A DNA stretch of 5,187 nucleotides. It comes from an uncultured Lachnospiraceae bacterium (GTDB lineage Bacteria; Bacillota; Clostridia; Lachnospirales; Lachnospiraceae). Where the stretch lies: the NCBI GenBank assembly GCA_902803305.1, contig CADCPL010000273.1, positions 1 to 5,187 on the forward strand, given 5' to 3'. The position numbers and the translations under genes are program-made. This document shows, piece after piece, positions 1 through 5,187 of the stretch (positions within the stretch are counted from its first letter, which is position 1; each line of letters opens with the position of its first letter). Under the pieces are notes generated by a model, which was given only the letters and a program-made list of their open reading frames with translations, was not told the origin of the DNA and ran no database searches.

Positions 1-59
1 TCATCAATGAGGACATGATCATATGCCTTCAATGTGATTCTCATTACCTGTGTTGCCAT
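1..59 (-). CDS. rpsJ: Ribosomal protein S10, N-terminal fragment
   Basis: Reading leftwards from an ATG at 59-57, the sequence translates as MATQVMRITLKAYDHVLID and is still open at the window edge. This is the conserved start of bacterial S10: an (R)I-x-LKAYDH-x-LID core preceded by the short M-A-x-Q-x-M extension common in Clostridia. S10 is a small-subunit head protein that also acts as NusE in transcription antitermination. A strong AAAAGGAGG ribosome binding site lies 11 bases upstream. Only 19 of about 100 residues are visible, so intactness cannot be judged. In Firmicutes rpsJ usually leads rplC-rplD-rplW-rplB and further genes; those would lie outside the window to the left. The long untranslated leader and strong promoter upstream fit an operon-leading position. 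Confidence 0.93.
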   Translation of the reverse strand, partial: MATQVMRITLKAYDHVLID

Positions 60-317
60 AAAAAAAGTCGCCTCCTTTTCGCACTTTCTAAAGATAAGTG
101 AGACAAGCGGTGACTGTACACTCTCCCGTGTGTGTCCTAATCGTTTTCATACCGAGTCGGCCTTTCACACGTCGTTTCTACTTCATGTAGACATTAATGT
201 GTTACAGTGACTTGTCGCCAGTTTTCGCAACATGACATTCGCTCCACGGAATTATCTGTGCCTTGTGTTACACGGCCTTTAGTAACTTCACGCTTCACCG
301 CTATCAATGTCACAGCA
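60..317 (-). ncRNA. Structured 5' leader RNA of the rpsJ (S10) operon
   Basis: About 258 nt separate the predicted transcription start (near 317) from the rpsJ start codon, and no convincing gene fills them. Complementary arms seen by eye, in plus coordinates: 306-314 with 231-239 (9 bp including two G-U), enclosing a GUUAC/GUAAC hairpin (282-286 with 267-271). A second domain is closed by 211-216 with 102-107 (GACAAG/CUUGUC) and continued by 199-208 with 113-121 (9 bp with one bulge). Inside it are hairpin 178-190 (CUAC-AUGAA-GUAG) and helix 166-171 with 127-132 (CGUGUG/CACACG). A small hairpin (96-100 with 82-86) precedes the ribosome binding site. In enterobacteria S10 leaders are targets of L4 autogenous control; whether this one binds L4 or anything else is inference. 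Leader boundaries depend on the predicted promoter. Confidence 0.72.
71..79 (-). promoter_or_regulatory. rpsJ ribosome binding site
   Basis: The minus strand reads AAAAGGAGG, a near-perfect anti-16S match, 11 bases before the rpsJ ATG. The spacing is slightly long and is filled by CGAC plus seven U residues that run straight into the AUG. The site lies in the 14-nt loop of a possible 7-bp A/U-rich helix (arms 83-89 and 62-68), so its accessibility could depend on how the leader folds. Confidence 0.85.
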
Positions 318-323
318 ACGTCG

Positions 324-352
324 AGTATACAATAGTGAATTTGGGATTTCAA
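324..352 (-). promoter_or_regulatory. Sigma-A promoter of the rpsJ operon with UP-like A-tract
   Basis: On the minus strand the -35 box TTGAAA (347-352) and the -10 box TATACT (324-329) are separated by exactly 17 bp (330-346). Directly behind the -35 is a run of nine A residues (minus strand, 354-362), the position and composition expected of an UP element at highly expressed ribosomal promoters. The start site would fall near 317. It is the best promoter match on this strand between rpsJ and the divergent gene. Confidence 0.82.
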
Positions 353-433
353 GTTTTTTTTTCACGGATTTGAGAAAATTCCGGTATATGATTGTATTTT
401 TTTAAGAACAATGGTGTGTGCTGACCTGCCGAA

Positions 434-447
434 TACCATATATGGTA
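434..447. promoter_or_regulatory. Perfect 14-bp palindrome, possible operator or activator site
   Basis: TACCATATATGGTA is a perfect inverted repeat with 7-bp arms and no spacer. It ends 13 bp upstream of the -35 box of the rightward promoter, with its centre at about -55 relative to the predicted start near 496, a position typical of activator sites. It is about 120 bp upstream of the start of the leftward promoter. A dimeric transcription factor site is the likeliest reading. The factor is unknown, and chance in AT-rich DNA is possible. Confidence 0.45.
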
Positions 448-460
448 GTAACTATTATGC

Positions 461-489
461 TTGCAATTACGCGGTTATTCAATTATAAT
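461..489 (+). promoter_or_regulatory. Sigma-A promoter of the rightward gene cluster
   Basis: TTGCAA (461-466) and a consensus TATAAT (484-489) are separated by 17 bp. The predicted start near 496 gives a short untranslated leader of about 48 nt ending in a strong ribosome binding site before the first gene. No other plus-strand promoter of this quality was seen in the intergenic region. Confidence 0.8.
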
Positions 490-528
490 CGTGATTACAT
501 GGTAACACTTTAATATGATAAAGCCTAC

Positions 529-535
529 AGGGAGG
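529..535 (+). promoter_or_regulatory. Ribosome binding site that fixes the first rightward gene's start
   Basis: AGGGAGG ends nine bases before the ATG at 545. It lies downstream of the in-frame ATG at 515, which has no comparable site before it. The ATG at 545 is therefore the real start, and the ten codons upstream of it are untranslated leader. Confidence 0.85.
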
Positions 536-544
536 AAAATATTA

Positions 545-973
545 ATGAGCGAGTTTGATAACAACGGCTTTGAAACGGCAGAAACTGTTGAAACTGTTGA
601 AAACGTTGAGACGATAGACAGCAGCTCCGATACAGTCGAGACCACGACATCATATGAATCACCTTCATATGATACTCCTTCAAGTGAAGGTTCCAAGGTG
701 TTCGGGATCATATCACTTGTCTGCGGTATTCTTTCATTATTATGTTGCTGCACAGGTTGGATCGGTCTTGTATTATCGATAGCAGCTATCGTGCTCGGTA
801 TTCTGTCGATCAACAAACAGGAAGATGCAAGAGGCATGGCTATCGCCGGTATCGTATGCGGCGGCGTGGGCGTCATCCTCGCACTCATAATGGTGATCAT
901 GGGCGCTGCATTCTCTGCTGCCGATGCAACGGATATAGAGCAGTATGTTGAAAGATTCGAAGACATTCTGTAA
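545..973 (+). CDS. DUF4190-like small membrane protein
   Basis: A 142-residue protein of unknown function. Residues 1-50 are hydrophilic, acidic and rich in Ser/Thr/Glu, with short repeats (ETVETVENVET, then YESPSYD), and look disordered. Two hydrophobic segments follow: about 52-88, a long or hairpin-like stretch with a CCCTGW patch at 67-72 and the pattern GIISLVCGILSLL, and about 97-122 (MAIAGIVCGGVGVILALIMVIMG). Glycine-rich, paired segments joined by a short polar linker (INKQEDARG) are characteristic of the DUF4190 family, often found in bacterial membrane proteins with low-complexity N-termini. A charged tail (DIEQYVERFEDIL) closes it. The start follows a strong ribosome binding site and the gene has its own promoter. 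The next gene overlaps its last 29 bases, so the pair is probably co-translated and acts at the membrane. The family call rests on pattern recall; function is unknown. Confidence 0.85.
   Translation: MSEFDNNGFETAETVETVENVETIDSSSDTVETTTSYESPSYDTPSSEGSKVFGIISLVCGILSLLCCCTGWIGLVLSIAAIVLGILSINKQEDARGMAIAGIVCGGVGVILALIMVIMGAAFSAADATDIEQYVERFEDIL
581..607 (+). repeat. Short 9-bp tandem repeat inside the DUF4190-like gene
   Basis: Two identical copies of GAAACTGTT (581-589, 590-598) are followed by a degenerate third, GAAAACGTT (599-607). They encode the acidic ETVETVENV stretch of the disordered N-terminus. The 9-bp unit keeps the reading frame, so gain or loss of copies would change tail length without breaking the gene. 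Confidence 0.7.
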
Positions 974-1397
974 TAGACGGCTCGGCAATACCGACAGGTT
1001 ATTATACGAATTGGGTTTAGTGGCACTGGGCATCTGTTTTGCGGCAGTGCTACTTTACTTATTTACGGGGATAAGCGTACTGAATCTTCGTTATCCCTGC
1101 CTATTTAATAAAGTAACGCATCTGTGCTGTCCCGGCTGCGGCGGGACGCGTTCCATGCGGGCACTGCTCCGCGGCGAGATACTGACAAGCCTGTACGATT
1201 ACCCGCCTCTTATTTACGGGCTGATCGTATATGTCGTATTTATGATCAGGTGCTTTCTGTACACATGCTTTGGCGTCAAAAAATCTCCCGACGGGACCGT
1301 CGTCAGATTCATCTACGTGTTCCTGGGACTGATGCTTGCGCAGTGGATCGTAAAGATCGTCGCTCAGATCTGTTTCGGGTATTATTGGTTTTTATAG
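945..1397 (+). CDS. DUF2752 family membrane protein
   Basis: A 150-residue protein with about three membrane segments (21-42, 86-108, 120-144). The hallmark is CCPGCGGTRSMRALLRGE at 61-78: the CPGCG-x-TR cysteine/arginine motif followed by a small amphipathic stretch, which defines DUF2752. Biochemical function is not established. The two CxxC-spaced cysteines (C62, C65) could bind metal or be redox-active, but that is inference. The ATG at 945 lies inside the previous gene (29-base overlap) with only a weak ATAGAG site before it, which suggests translational coupling. A GTG at 1020 is possible but has no ribosome binding site and would trim the N-terminus close to the first membrane segment. 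DUF2752 genes often sit beside small DUF4190- or TM2-type membrane protein genes, as here. The methyltransferase gene begins 29 bases after the stop. Confidence 0.85.
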   Translation: MLKDSKTFCNRRLGNTDRLLYELGLVALGICFAAVLLYLFTGISVLNLRYPCLFNKVTHLCCPGCGGTRSMRALLRGEILTSLYDYPPLIYGLIVYVVFMIRCFLYTCFGVKKSPDGTVVRFIYVFLGLMLAQWIVKIVAQICFGYYWFL

Positions 1398-1426
1398 ATG
1401 GGCGACGCTCCATAATCAGAGGTAAT

Positions 1427-2308
1427 ATGTTCATCGCAAACGCTTGGAAAGACTACGAAGTCATCGACACCTCCGGCGGCAGCAAGCTGGAGCGCTGGGG
1501 ACAGTACTATCTTGTAAGACCTGATCCCCAGGTCATATGGGATACGCCGAAGACTGACGTGCACTGGAAAAAATGGAACGGCTACTACCATCGTTCCAAC
1601 AAAGGCGGCGGAGAATGGGAATTCAATAACCTCCCCGATGAATGGACGATAAACTACAAAGATCTTAAGTTCTGTCTTAAGCCTTTTGCTTTCAAGCATA
1701 CGGGACTGTTTCCGGAACAGGCTGCCAACTGGGACTGGTTTTCTTCCTTAATAAAGGAAGCAAAAGCAAACGATCCAGGAAAAGATATAAACGTTCTTAA
1801 CCTTTTCGCATACACAGGCGGCGCGACGATAGCCGCTGCCGCAGCAGGAGCAAAGGTCACTCACGTGGATGCGGCCAAAGGCATGGTCGGATGGGCAAAA
1901 GAAAATGCAAGGATCAGCGGCCTTGAGAATGCCCCGATAAGATGGCTTGTTGACGACTGTGTCAAGTTCGTGGAACGAGAGATAAGGCGCGGAAACAAGT
2001 ACGATGCCATCATAATGGATCCGCCTTCATACGGCCGGGGACCGAAAGGCGAGATATGGAAACTTGAAGAATGCGTTTTTTCATTCATCGAAAAAACAGC
2101 CGATATCCTCGCAGACAAGCCTTTGTTCGTTCTGGTGAATTCCTACACGACGGGATTACAGCCTGCAGTCATTTCATATATGATGAACACCGTGTACACA
2201 TCGCGTTTCGGTGGTAAGGCAGTAGCCGACGAGGTTGGTCTTCCCGTTACAAAAAACGGATTGATACTGCCGTGCGGATGCTCAGGCAGATATACATATA
2301 AAAACTGA
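1427..2308 (+). CDS. Class I SAM-dependent methyltransferase, COG1092/RlmI-like
   Basis: A 293-residue protein. The N-terminal part (1-100) has motifs shared by short RlmI-type relatives: YLVRPDPQVIW (28-38), YHRSNKGGGEW (54-64) and FKHTGLFPEQAANWDW (89-104). The Rossmann-like methyltransferase domain follows: motif I VLNLFAYTGGAT (123-134), HVDAAKGMVGWAKENA (146-161) with the ribose-binding acid D148, DD at 176-177, and motif IV DPPSYGRG (198-205). RlmI and RlmK methylate 23S rRNA, so an rRNA target is plausible but unproven. It is shorter than E. coli RlmI (about 396 residues) and no PUA domain is apparent. Where I recall RlmI having a TCSCS cysteine motif, this protein has VNSYTTG (237-243), so m5C chemistry is uncertain. 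The ATG at 1427 is chosen because AGAGG (1418-1422) lies four bases before it and homology begins there; the open frame upstream is a shadow of the DUF2752 gene. Confidence 0.88.
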   Translation: MFIANAWKDYEVIDTSGGSKLERWGQYYLVRPDPQVIWDTPKTDVHWKKWNGYYHRSNKGGGEWEFNNLPDEWTINYKDLKFCLKPFAFKHTGLFPEQAANWDWFSSLIKEAKANDPGKDINVLNLFAYTGGATIAAAAAGAKVTHVDAAKGMVGWAKENARISGLENAPIRWLVDDCVKFVEREIRRGNKYDAIIMDPPSYGRGPKGEIWKLEECVFSFIEKTADILADKPLFVLVNSYTTGLQPAVISYMMNTVYTSRFGGKAVADEVGLPVTKNGLILPCGCSGRYTYKN

Positions 2309-2342
2309 AGATATATAGTTTTTAAAAAGGAGGAGAAAAAAT

Positions 2343-3869
2343 ATGTCTACATCAGCTATGATCTGGATCATGATATCTATCGCAGCTTACCTGCTGCTGA
2401 TGATTTTCATCGGTGCCATGTTCATGAAGAAAAACAACAACTCGGAGGATTACTTCCTCGGCGGCCGCTCTCTGAACGGATTTGTTGCGGCTCTGTCAGC
2501 AGGCGCATCCGATATGAGCGGATGGATGCTCATGGGACTGCCCGGAAGCGTCTATGCACTCGGAACCGGACAGGTATGGATCGGTATAGGTCTTATGCTC
2601 GGAACGATCGCCAACTGGCTGTTCATAGCAGGCCCTCTTCGTAAGTACACGATCAAAGCCAACAACTCACTGACACTGCCGGAATTCTTCGTTAACCGCT
2701 ACCGCGACGAAAAGAAGATACTGCTCGGCGTATCGTCTGCAGTCATCGTACTTTTCTTCGTAGTGTACACCGCATCGGCTTTTGCGTCGGGCGGCAAGCT
2801 CTTTAATTCGGTATTCGGCATGGATTACCACATCGCTCTTATCGTTATAGCACTTGTTATACTCATATATACATTCATGGGTGGTTTCCTTGCGGTATGT
2901 ACGACCGACTTCATACAGGGCCTTCTCATGATAGTCGCAGTACTTGCTGTTCCGATCATCGCTCTTATGATACTCGGTTCCGGAAACGTATCATCAAGCC
3001 TTGCATCAACAGGGGTTGATCCCGCTTCATTCCTTGATCCTATGCAGGAAGACGGGACCAGGATATCAGCCGTTTCTATAATATCATCACTTGCATGGGG
3101 ACTCGGATACTTTGGAATGCCGCATATCCTTGTCAGGTTCATGGCAATAAAGGACAAACAGGAACTGAAAAAATCCAAATCCATTGCTATCATATGGGTC
3201 ATACTCGGACTCGCATTCGCATGTATCATCGGTGTCGTCGGACGTGCATACCTTGCTTCATCGGGCATTATTGACGACTCCGAAAAGGTATTCATTGAGA
3301 TGATCAAGAAGGTGTTCACCGTAGATCATAACATGGCGATCCTTGCGGGACTGTTCATCGCATCAATACTTGCCGCTATAATGTCAACCGCCGATTCACA
3401 GCTCCTCGTTGCTTCTTCTGCTGTATCAGAGGATCTGTATAAAGGACTTGTGAAAAAAGATGCCGATGAAGGCAAAGTCCTTACCGTCGGAAGAACGGCA
3501 ACTATCATAGTAGCTATCATCGCCCTGTTCATCGCATGGGATCCCAACAGTTCGATCATGGGACTCGTTTCCGATGCATGGGCAGGCTTCGGTGCCGCAT
3601 TCGGACCGCTCGTTCTCTGCTCACTCTTCTGGAAGCGTACGAACTTTGCGGGAGCACTTGCAGGCATCATCTCCGGCGCGATCACCGTTATCATATGGGA
3701 CTACATCCCCTGCATGGGAGGAGCTACTCCGGGATCTGCAACAGGTCTTTACTCACTTGCTCCCGGCTTTGTGATCAGCCTTGTGCTCATCGTTGTAGTA
3801 TCACTTTGCACCAAGGCTCCTTCAAGTGAGATCGTAAAGGAATTCGAGGAAGTTAAAGCTGAAAACTGA
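2343..3869 (+). CDS. putP: Sodium/proline symporter PutP
   Basis: A 508-residue inner-membrane transporter of the solute:sodium symporter family (LeuT fold, about 13 helices), importing L-proline with Na+. It aligns by eye with E. coli PutP along its length: EDYFLGGRSL (35-44), ALSAGASDMSGWMLMGLPG (50-68), NNSLTLPEFFVNRY (107-120), WGLGYFGMPHILVRFMA (252-268) and ILAAIMSTADSQLLVASSAVSEDLYK (342-367). D57 corresponds to E. coli D55, and S348/T349 to the Na+ ligands S340/T341, so the Na+ site appears intact. M259 replaces the Gln usual in enterobacterial PutP. AAGGAGGAG lies about eight bases before the ATG. The gap to the methyltransferase gene is 34 bp with no visible terminator or promoter, and the next gene starts one base after the stop. 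Proline uptake serves osmoprotection or nutrition; there is no putA in the window. Substrate is assigned by strong similarity. Confidence 0.95.
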   Translation: MSTSAMIWIMISIAAYLLLMIFIGAMFMKKNNNSEDYFLGGRSLNGFVAALSAGASDMSGWMLMGLPGSVYALGTGQVWIGIGLMLGTIANWLFIAGPLRKYTIKANNSLTLPEFFVNRYRDEKKILLGVSSAVIVLFFVVYTASAFASGGKLFNSVFGMDYHIALIVIALVILIYTFMGGFLAVCTTDFIQGLLMIVAVLAVPIIALMILGSGNVSSSLASTGVDPASFLDPMQEDGTRISAVSIISSLAWGLGYFGMPHILVRFMAIKDKQELKKSKSIAIIWVILGLAFACIIGVVGRAYLASSGIIDDSEKVFIEMIKKVFTVDHNMAILAGLFIASILAAIMSTADSQLLVASSAVSEDLYKGLVKKDADEGKVLTVGRTATIIVAIIALFIAWDPNSSIMGLVSDAWAGFGAAFGPLVLCSLFWKRTNFAGALAGIISGAITVIIWDYIPCMGGATPGSATGLYSLAPGFVISLVLIVVVSLCTKAPSSEIVKEFEEVKAEN

Positions 3870-3870
3870 T

Positions 3871-4779
3871 ATGTCTTTAAACGGTATACTTATCATAAAT
3901 GCTTTTCTTGACTCCCCTCAGGTAAGAGACACATATGAAGCTCTGCTTGAGGGAGCCGGAAGGGCATCCGTCAATATGAAAGTCATGCGAAACGATGACT
4001 TTTTCACGGATCTTGAGACCGGGCTTGTTAAAGTCGGCAGCGACAGCGCAGGACATGCGCTTGGTGATGCCGACTTTATCCTTTTCTGGAACAAGGATGT
4101 ATTTCTTGGACGCTCTCTCGAGCGAATGGGGCACCGTCTCTTTAATCCCGCCGATCCGATAGAATACTGCGACAACAAAGCTCTCACATATGAAAAGCTC
4201 GGTGGTATCTGCCATATGCCTAGGACCGTAAAGATCCCGATGACGTTTGAGACCGTCGGCTACACGGATCTTTCTTTCGAAGACCGCCTCGGTGATCTTC
4301 TCGGTTATCCTTATGTGATAAAAGAATGTTACGGCTCATACGGTGGACAGGTTTATCTTGCAACGGATAAAGAAAGTGCCCGTATGATCCTTAAATCCAT
4401 CGAGGGAAAAGAATGTCTGGCTCAGGAATTCATCGCCACATCAAAAGGCCGCGACATCAGGGCTTACGTTGTAGGAGACCGTGTCGTGGCAGCAATGGAG
4501 CGAAACAACCCGGATGATTTTCGCTCAAACATCACGGGCGGCGGCAAAGCAGTTCCCATAACCATAACAAAAGAGCAGGAACAGATGGCTGTAGCCTGCG
4601 TGGAGAAACTCGGAATGGATTTTGCGGGAGTTGACCTGTTGTATGGGAAAAATGATGAGCCGTTGCTGTGCGAAGTTAATTCAAACGCGCAGTTTATCGG
4701 CCTCAGAAGTGCTACCGGCATCGACATCAGTGATGCGCTTTTTGAGCATATAAAGTTTAAGACAAGAACCGGCCGCTAA
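3871..4779 (+). CDS. RimK-like ATP-grasp carboxylate-amine ligase
   Basis: A 302-residue cytosolic enzyme of the ATP-grasp superfamily, closest in layout to RimK/LysX/CofF ligases, which activate a carboxylate as an acyl phosphate and join it to an amine, often an amino acid. Residues 1-95 form a pre-ATP-grasp domain ending in a DNKALTYEKL segment (101-110). ATP-binding elements follow: PYVIKECYGSYGGQV (147-161) with K151 and the glycine loop, QEFI (185-188), GRDIRAYVVG (193-202), NITGGGKA (220-227), GVDLL (253-257), and the Mg2+ ligands in CEVNSNAQF (267-275: E268, N270). The substrate is not recognisable; this is not a clear rimK orthologue. Only one base separates its ATG from the putP stop and no good ribosome binding site sits at normal distance (GAGGA is about 20 bases upstream), so translation is probably coupled to putP. 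Its last 32 codons overlap the opposing CPBP gene. Confidence 0.88.
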   Translation: MSLNGILIINAFLDSPQVRDTYEALLEGAGRASVNMKVMRNDDFFTDLETGLVKVGSDSAGHALGDADFILFWNKDVFLGRSLERMGHRLFNPADPIEYCDNKALTYEKLGGICHMPRTVKIPMTFETVGYTDLSFEDRLGDLLGYPYVIKECYGSYGGQVYLATDKESARMILKSIEGKECLAQEFIATSKGRDIRAYVVGDRVVAAMERNNPDDFRSNITGGGKAVPITITKEQEQMAVACVEKLGMDFAGVDLLYGKNDEPLLCEVNSNAQFIGLRSATGIDISDALFEHIKFKTRTGR

Positions 4780-5187
4780 CATCATAAAGATTGTCCCTAT
4801 AAGCACCTGCATAGCCGTAGGAAGATCAGCCGGAAGGAGCGGCGCCAGGAATATCCCGGCAGCGTTGATCGTGACGTGAAGTACGACTGTCAGCGCATAC
4901 CCGAAAAGACTGTCCGGAAGATTCAAAAGCTGCGGATTTTCTCCCCTGCTCTTGTATATTATCGGGCAGTAACAGAACACACATCCTATCATAAGTCCCA
5001 ATACAAAACCATATATCCTCTGTATCGTAACCGTATGATATACCCCGAACAGTATGGCCTGTACAAGGTTTGCAGCCCATATGGGAAGCAGCATCCTGCC
5101 GGCCCGAAGAAATATGAGCCGAAAGACCAGTTCTTCTATTATCGGCATGACAATGACCGCCTGCATGATATGCCTTGTGTCAAGAGA
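4681..5187 (-). CDS. CPBP family (CAAX-protease-like) intramembrane protein, 3' part
   Basis: The reading frame is open to the window edge and gives 168 C-terminal residues; the N-terminal membrane helices lie beyond 5187, so the in-frame ATG at 5166 is probably internal. The three CPBP (Abi/Rce1-like) motifs are present in the fragment: EELVFR (18-23, EExxxR), FGVYH (47-51, FxxxH) and HVTIN (104-108, HxxxN), matching the glutamate and histidine residues of this intramembrane glutamic protease family. Further hydrophobic helices span about 57-77 and 124-146, followed by a polar tail (KKRITDVDAGSTSEADKLRV). Known members process prenylated proteins, mature peptides or confer bacteriocin self-immunity; the substrate here is unknown. 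Its last 32 codons and TGA stop overlap the ATP-grasp gene by 99 bp on the opposite strand, an unusually long convergent overlap. Confidence 0.87.
   Translation of the reverse strand, partial: SLDTRHIMQAVIVMPIIEELVFRLIFLRAGRMLLPIWAANLVQAILFGVYHTVTIQRIYGFVLGLMIGCVFCYCPIIYKSRGENPQLLNLPDSLFGYALTVVLHVTINAAGIFLAPLLPADLPTAMQVLIGTIFMMLAAGSCLKLYMLKKRITDVDAGSTSEADKLRV

Noticed and set aside
354..362. T-run that might be a rho-independent terminator on the plus strand
   Set aside because: No GC-rich hairpin precedes it on the plus strand. Read on the other strand it is an A-tract directly behind the rpsJ -35 box, which explains it better.
370..398. Second plus-strand promoter TTGAGA-17-TGTATT
   Set aside because: The -10 lacks the key second-position A, and a much better promoter lies about 90 bp downstream.
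515..544. Earlier ATG for the DUF4190-like gene
   Set aside because: The only good ribosome binding site (529-535) lies downstream of this ATG and is correctly spaced for the ATG at 545.
475..1026. Minus-strand open frame of 183 codons opposite the DUF4190-like gene
   Set aside because: It is antisense to a gene with a promoter, ribosome binding site and recognisable domain, has low-complexity Ser/Thr/Val content mirroring the repeat, and has no ribosome binding site of its own.
1398..1415. ATG immediately after the DUF2752 stop
   Set aside because: It opens only five codons (MGDAP) before a stop and is out of frame with the methyltransferase.
1124..1426. Upstream extension of the methyltransferase frame
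   Set aside because: Those 101 codons lie inside the DUF2752 gene in another frame, are rich in Arg/Asp as frame-shadow sequence often is, and do not resemble the methyltransferase family. The ATG at 1427 has a ribosome binding site.
2825..3319. Long minus-strand open frames inside putP
   Set aside because: They are antisense shadows of a complete, well conserved transporter gene and lack ribosome binding sites or recognisable domains.
1..5187. CRISPR arrays, insertion sequences, tRNA or rRNA genes
   Set aside because: No regularly spaced repeats, transposase motifs, terminal inverted repeats or tRNA-like cloverleaf sequences were seen on either strand.

Overview
The window looks like chromosomal DNA from a Gram-positive anaerobe of the class Clostridia (Ruminococcus/Lachnospiraceae-like). 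The reasons are strong AGGAGG-type ribosome binding sites, moderate GC content, near-consensus sigma-A promoters with 17-bp spacers, and the protein families present. The assignment is by family resemblance only; no marker here fixes the genus.

Left edge (1-~352, minus strand): the first 59 bases encode the N-terminus of ribosomal protein S10 (rpsJ), transcribed leftwards out of the window. It is probably the first gene of an S10-type ribosomal protein operon. Upstream lies a promoter (TTGAAA-17-TATACT with an A-tract behind the -35) and a predicted leader RNA of about 258 nt. The leader contains several long complementary arms, so it is the best candidate here for an uncharacterised regulatory RNA.

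Divergent intergenic region (353-544): an AT-rich spacer, a perfect 14-bp palindrome (434-447) and a sigma-A promoter (TTGCAA-17-TATAAT) that starts the rightward genes.

Rightward cluster (545-4779): five closely packed genes on the plus strand. They are a small DUF4190-like membrane protein, an overlapping DUF2752 membrane protein, a COG1092-type SAM-dependent methyltransferase, the sodium/proline symporter PutP, and a RimK-like ATP-grasp ligase that starts one base after the putP stop. Gaps are 34 bp or less and no terminator is visible, so they may form one transcript, although no shared pathway is evident. The tightest link is putP with the ATP-grasp gene.

Right edge (4681-5187, minus strand): the C-terminal part of a CPBP-family (CAAX-protease-like) membrane protein, with its N-terminus outside the window. 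Its 3' end runs 99 bp into the ATP-grasp gene on the opposite strand, a convergent overlap that leaves no room for an intergenic terminator.
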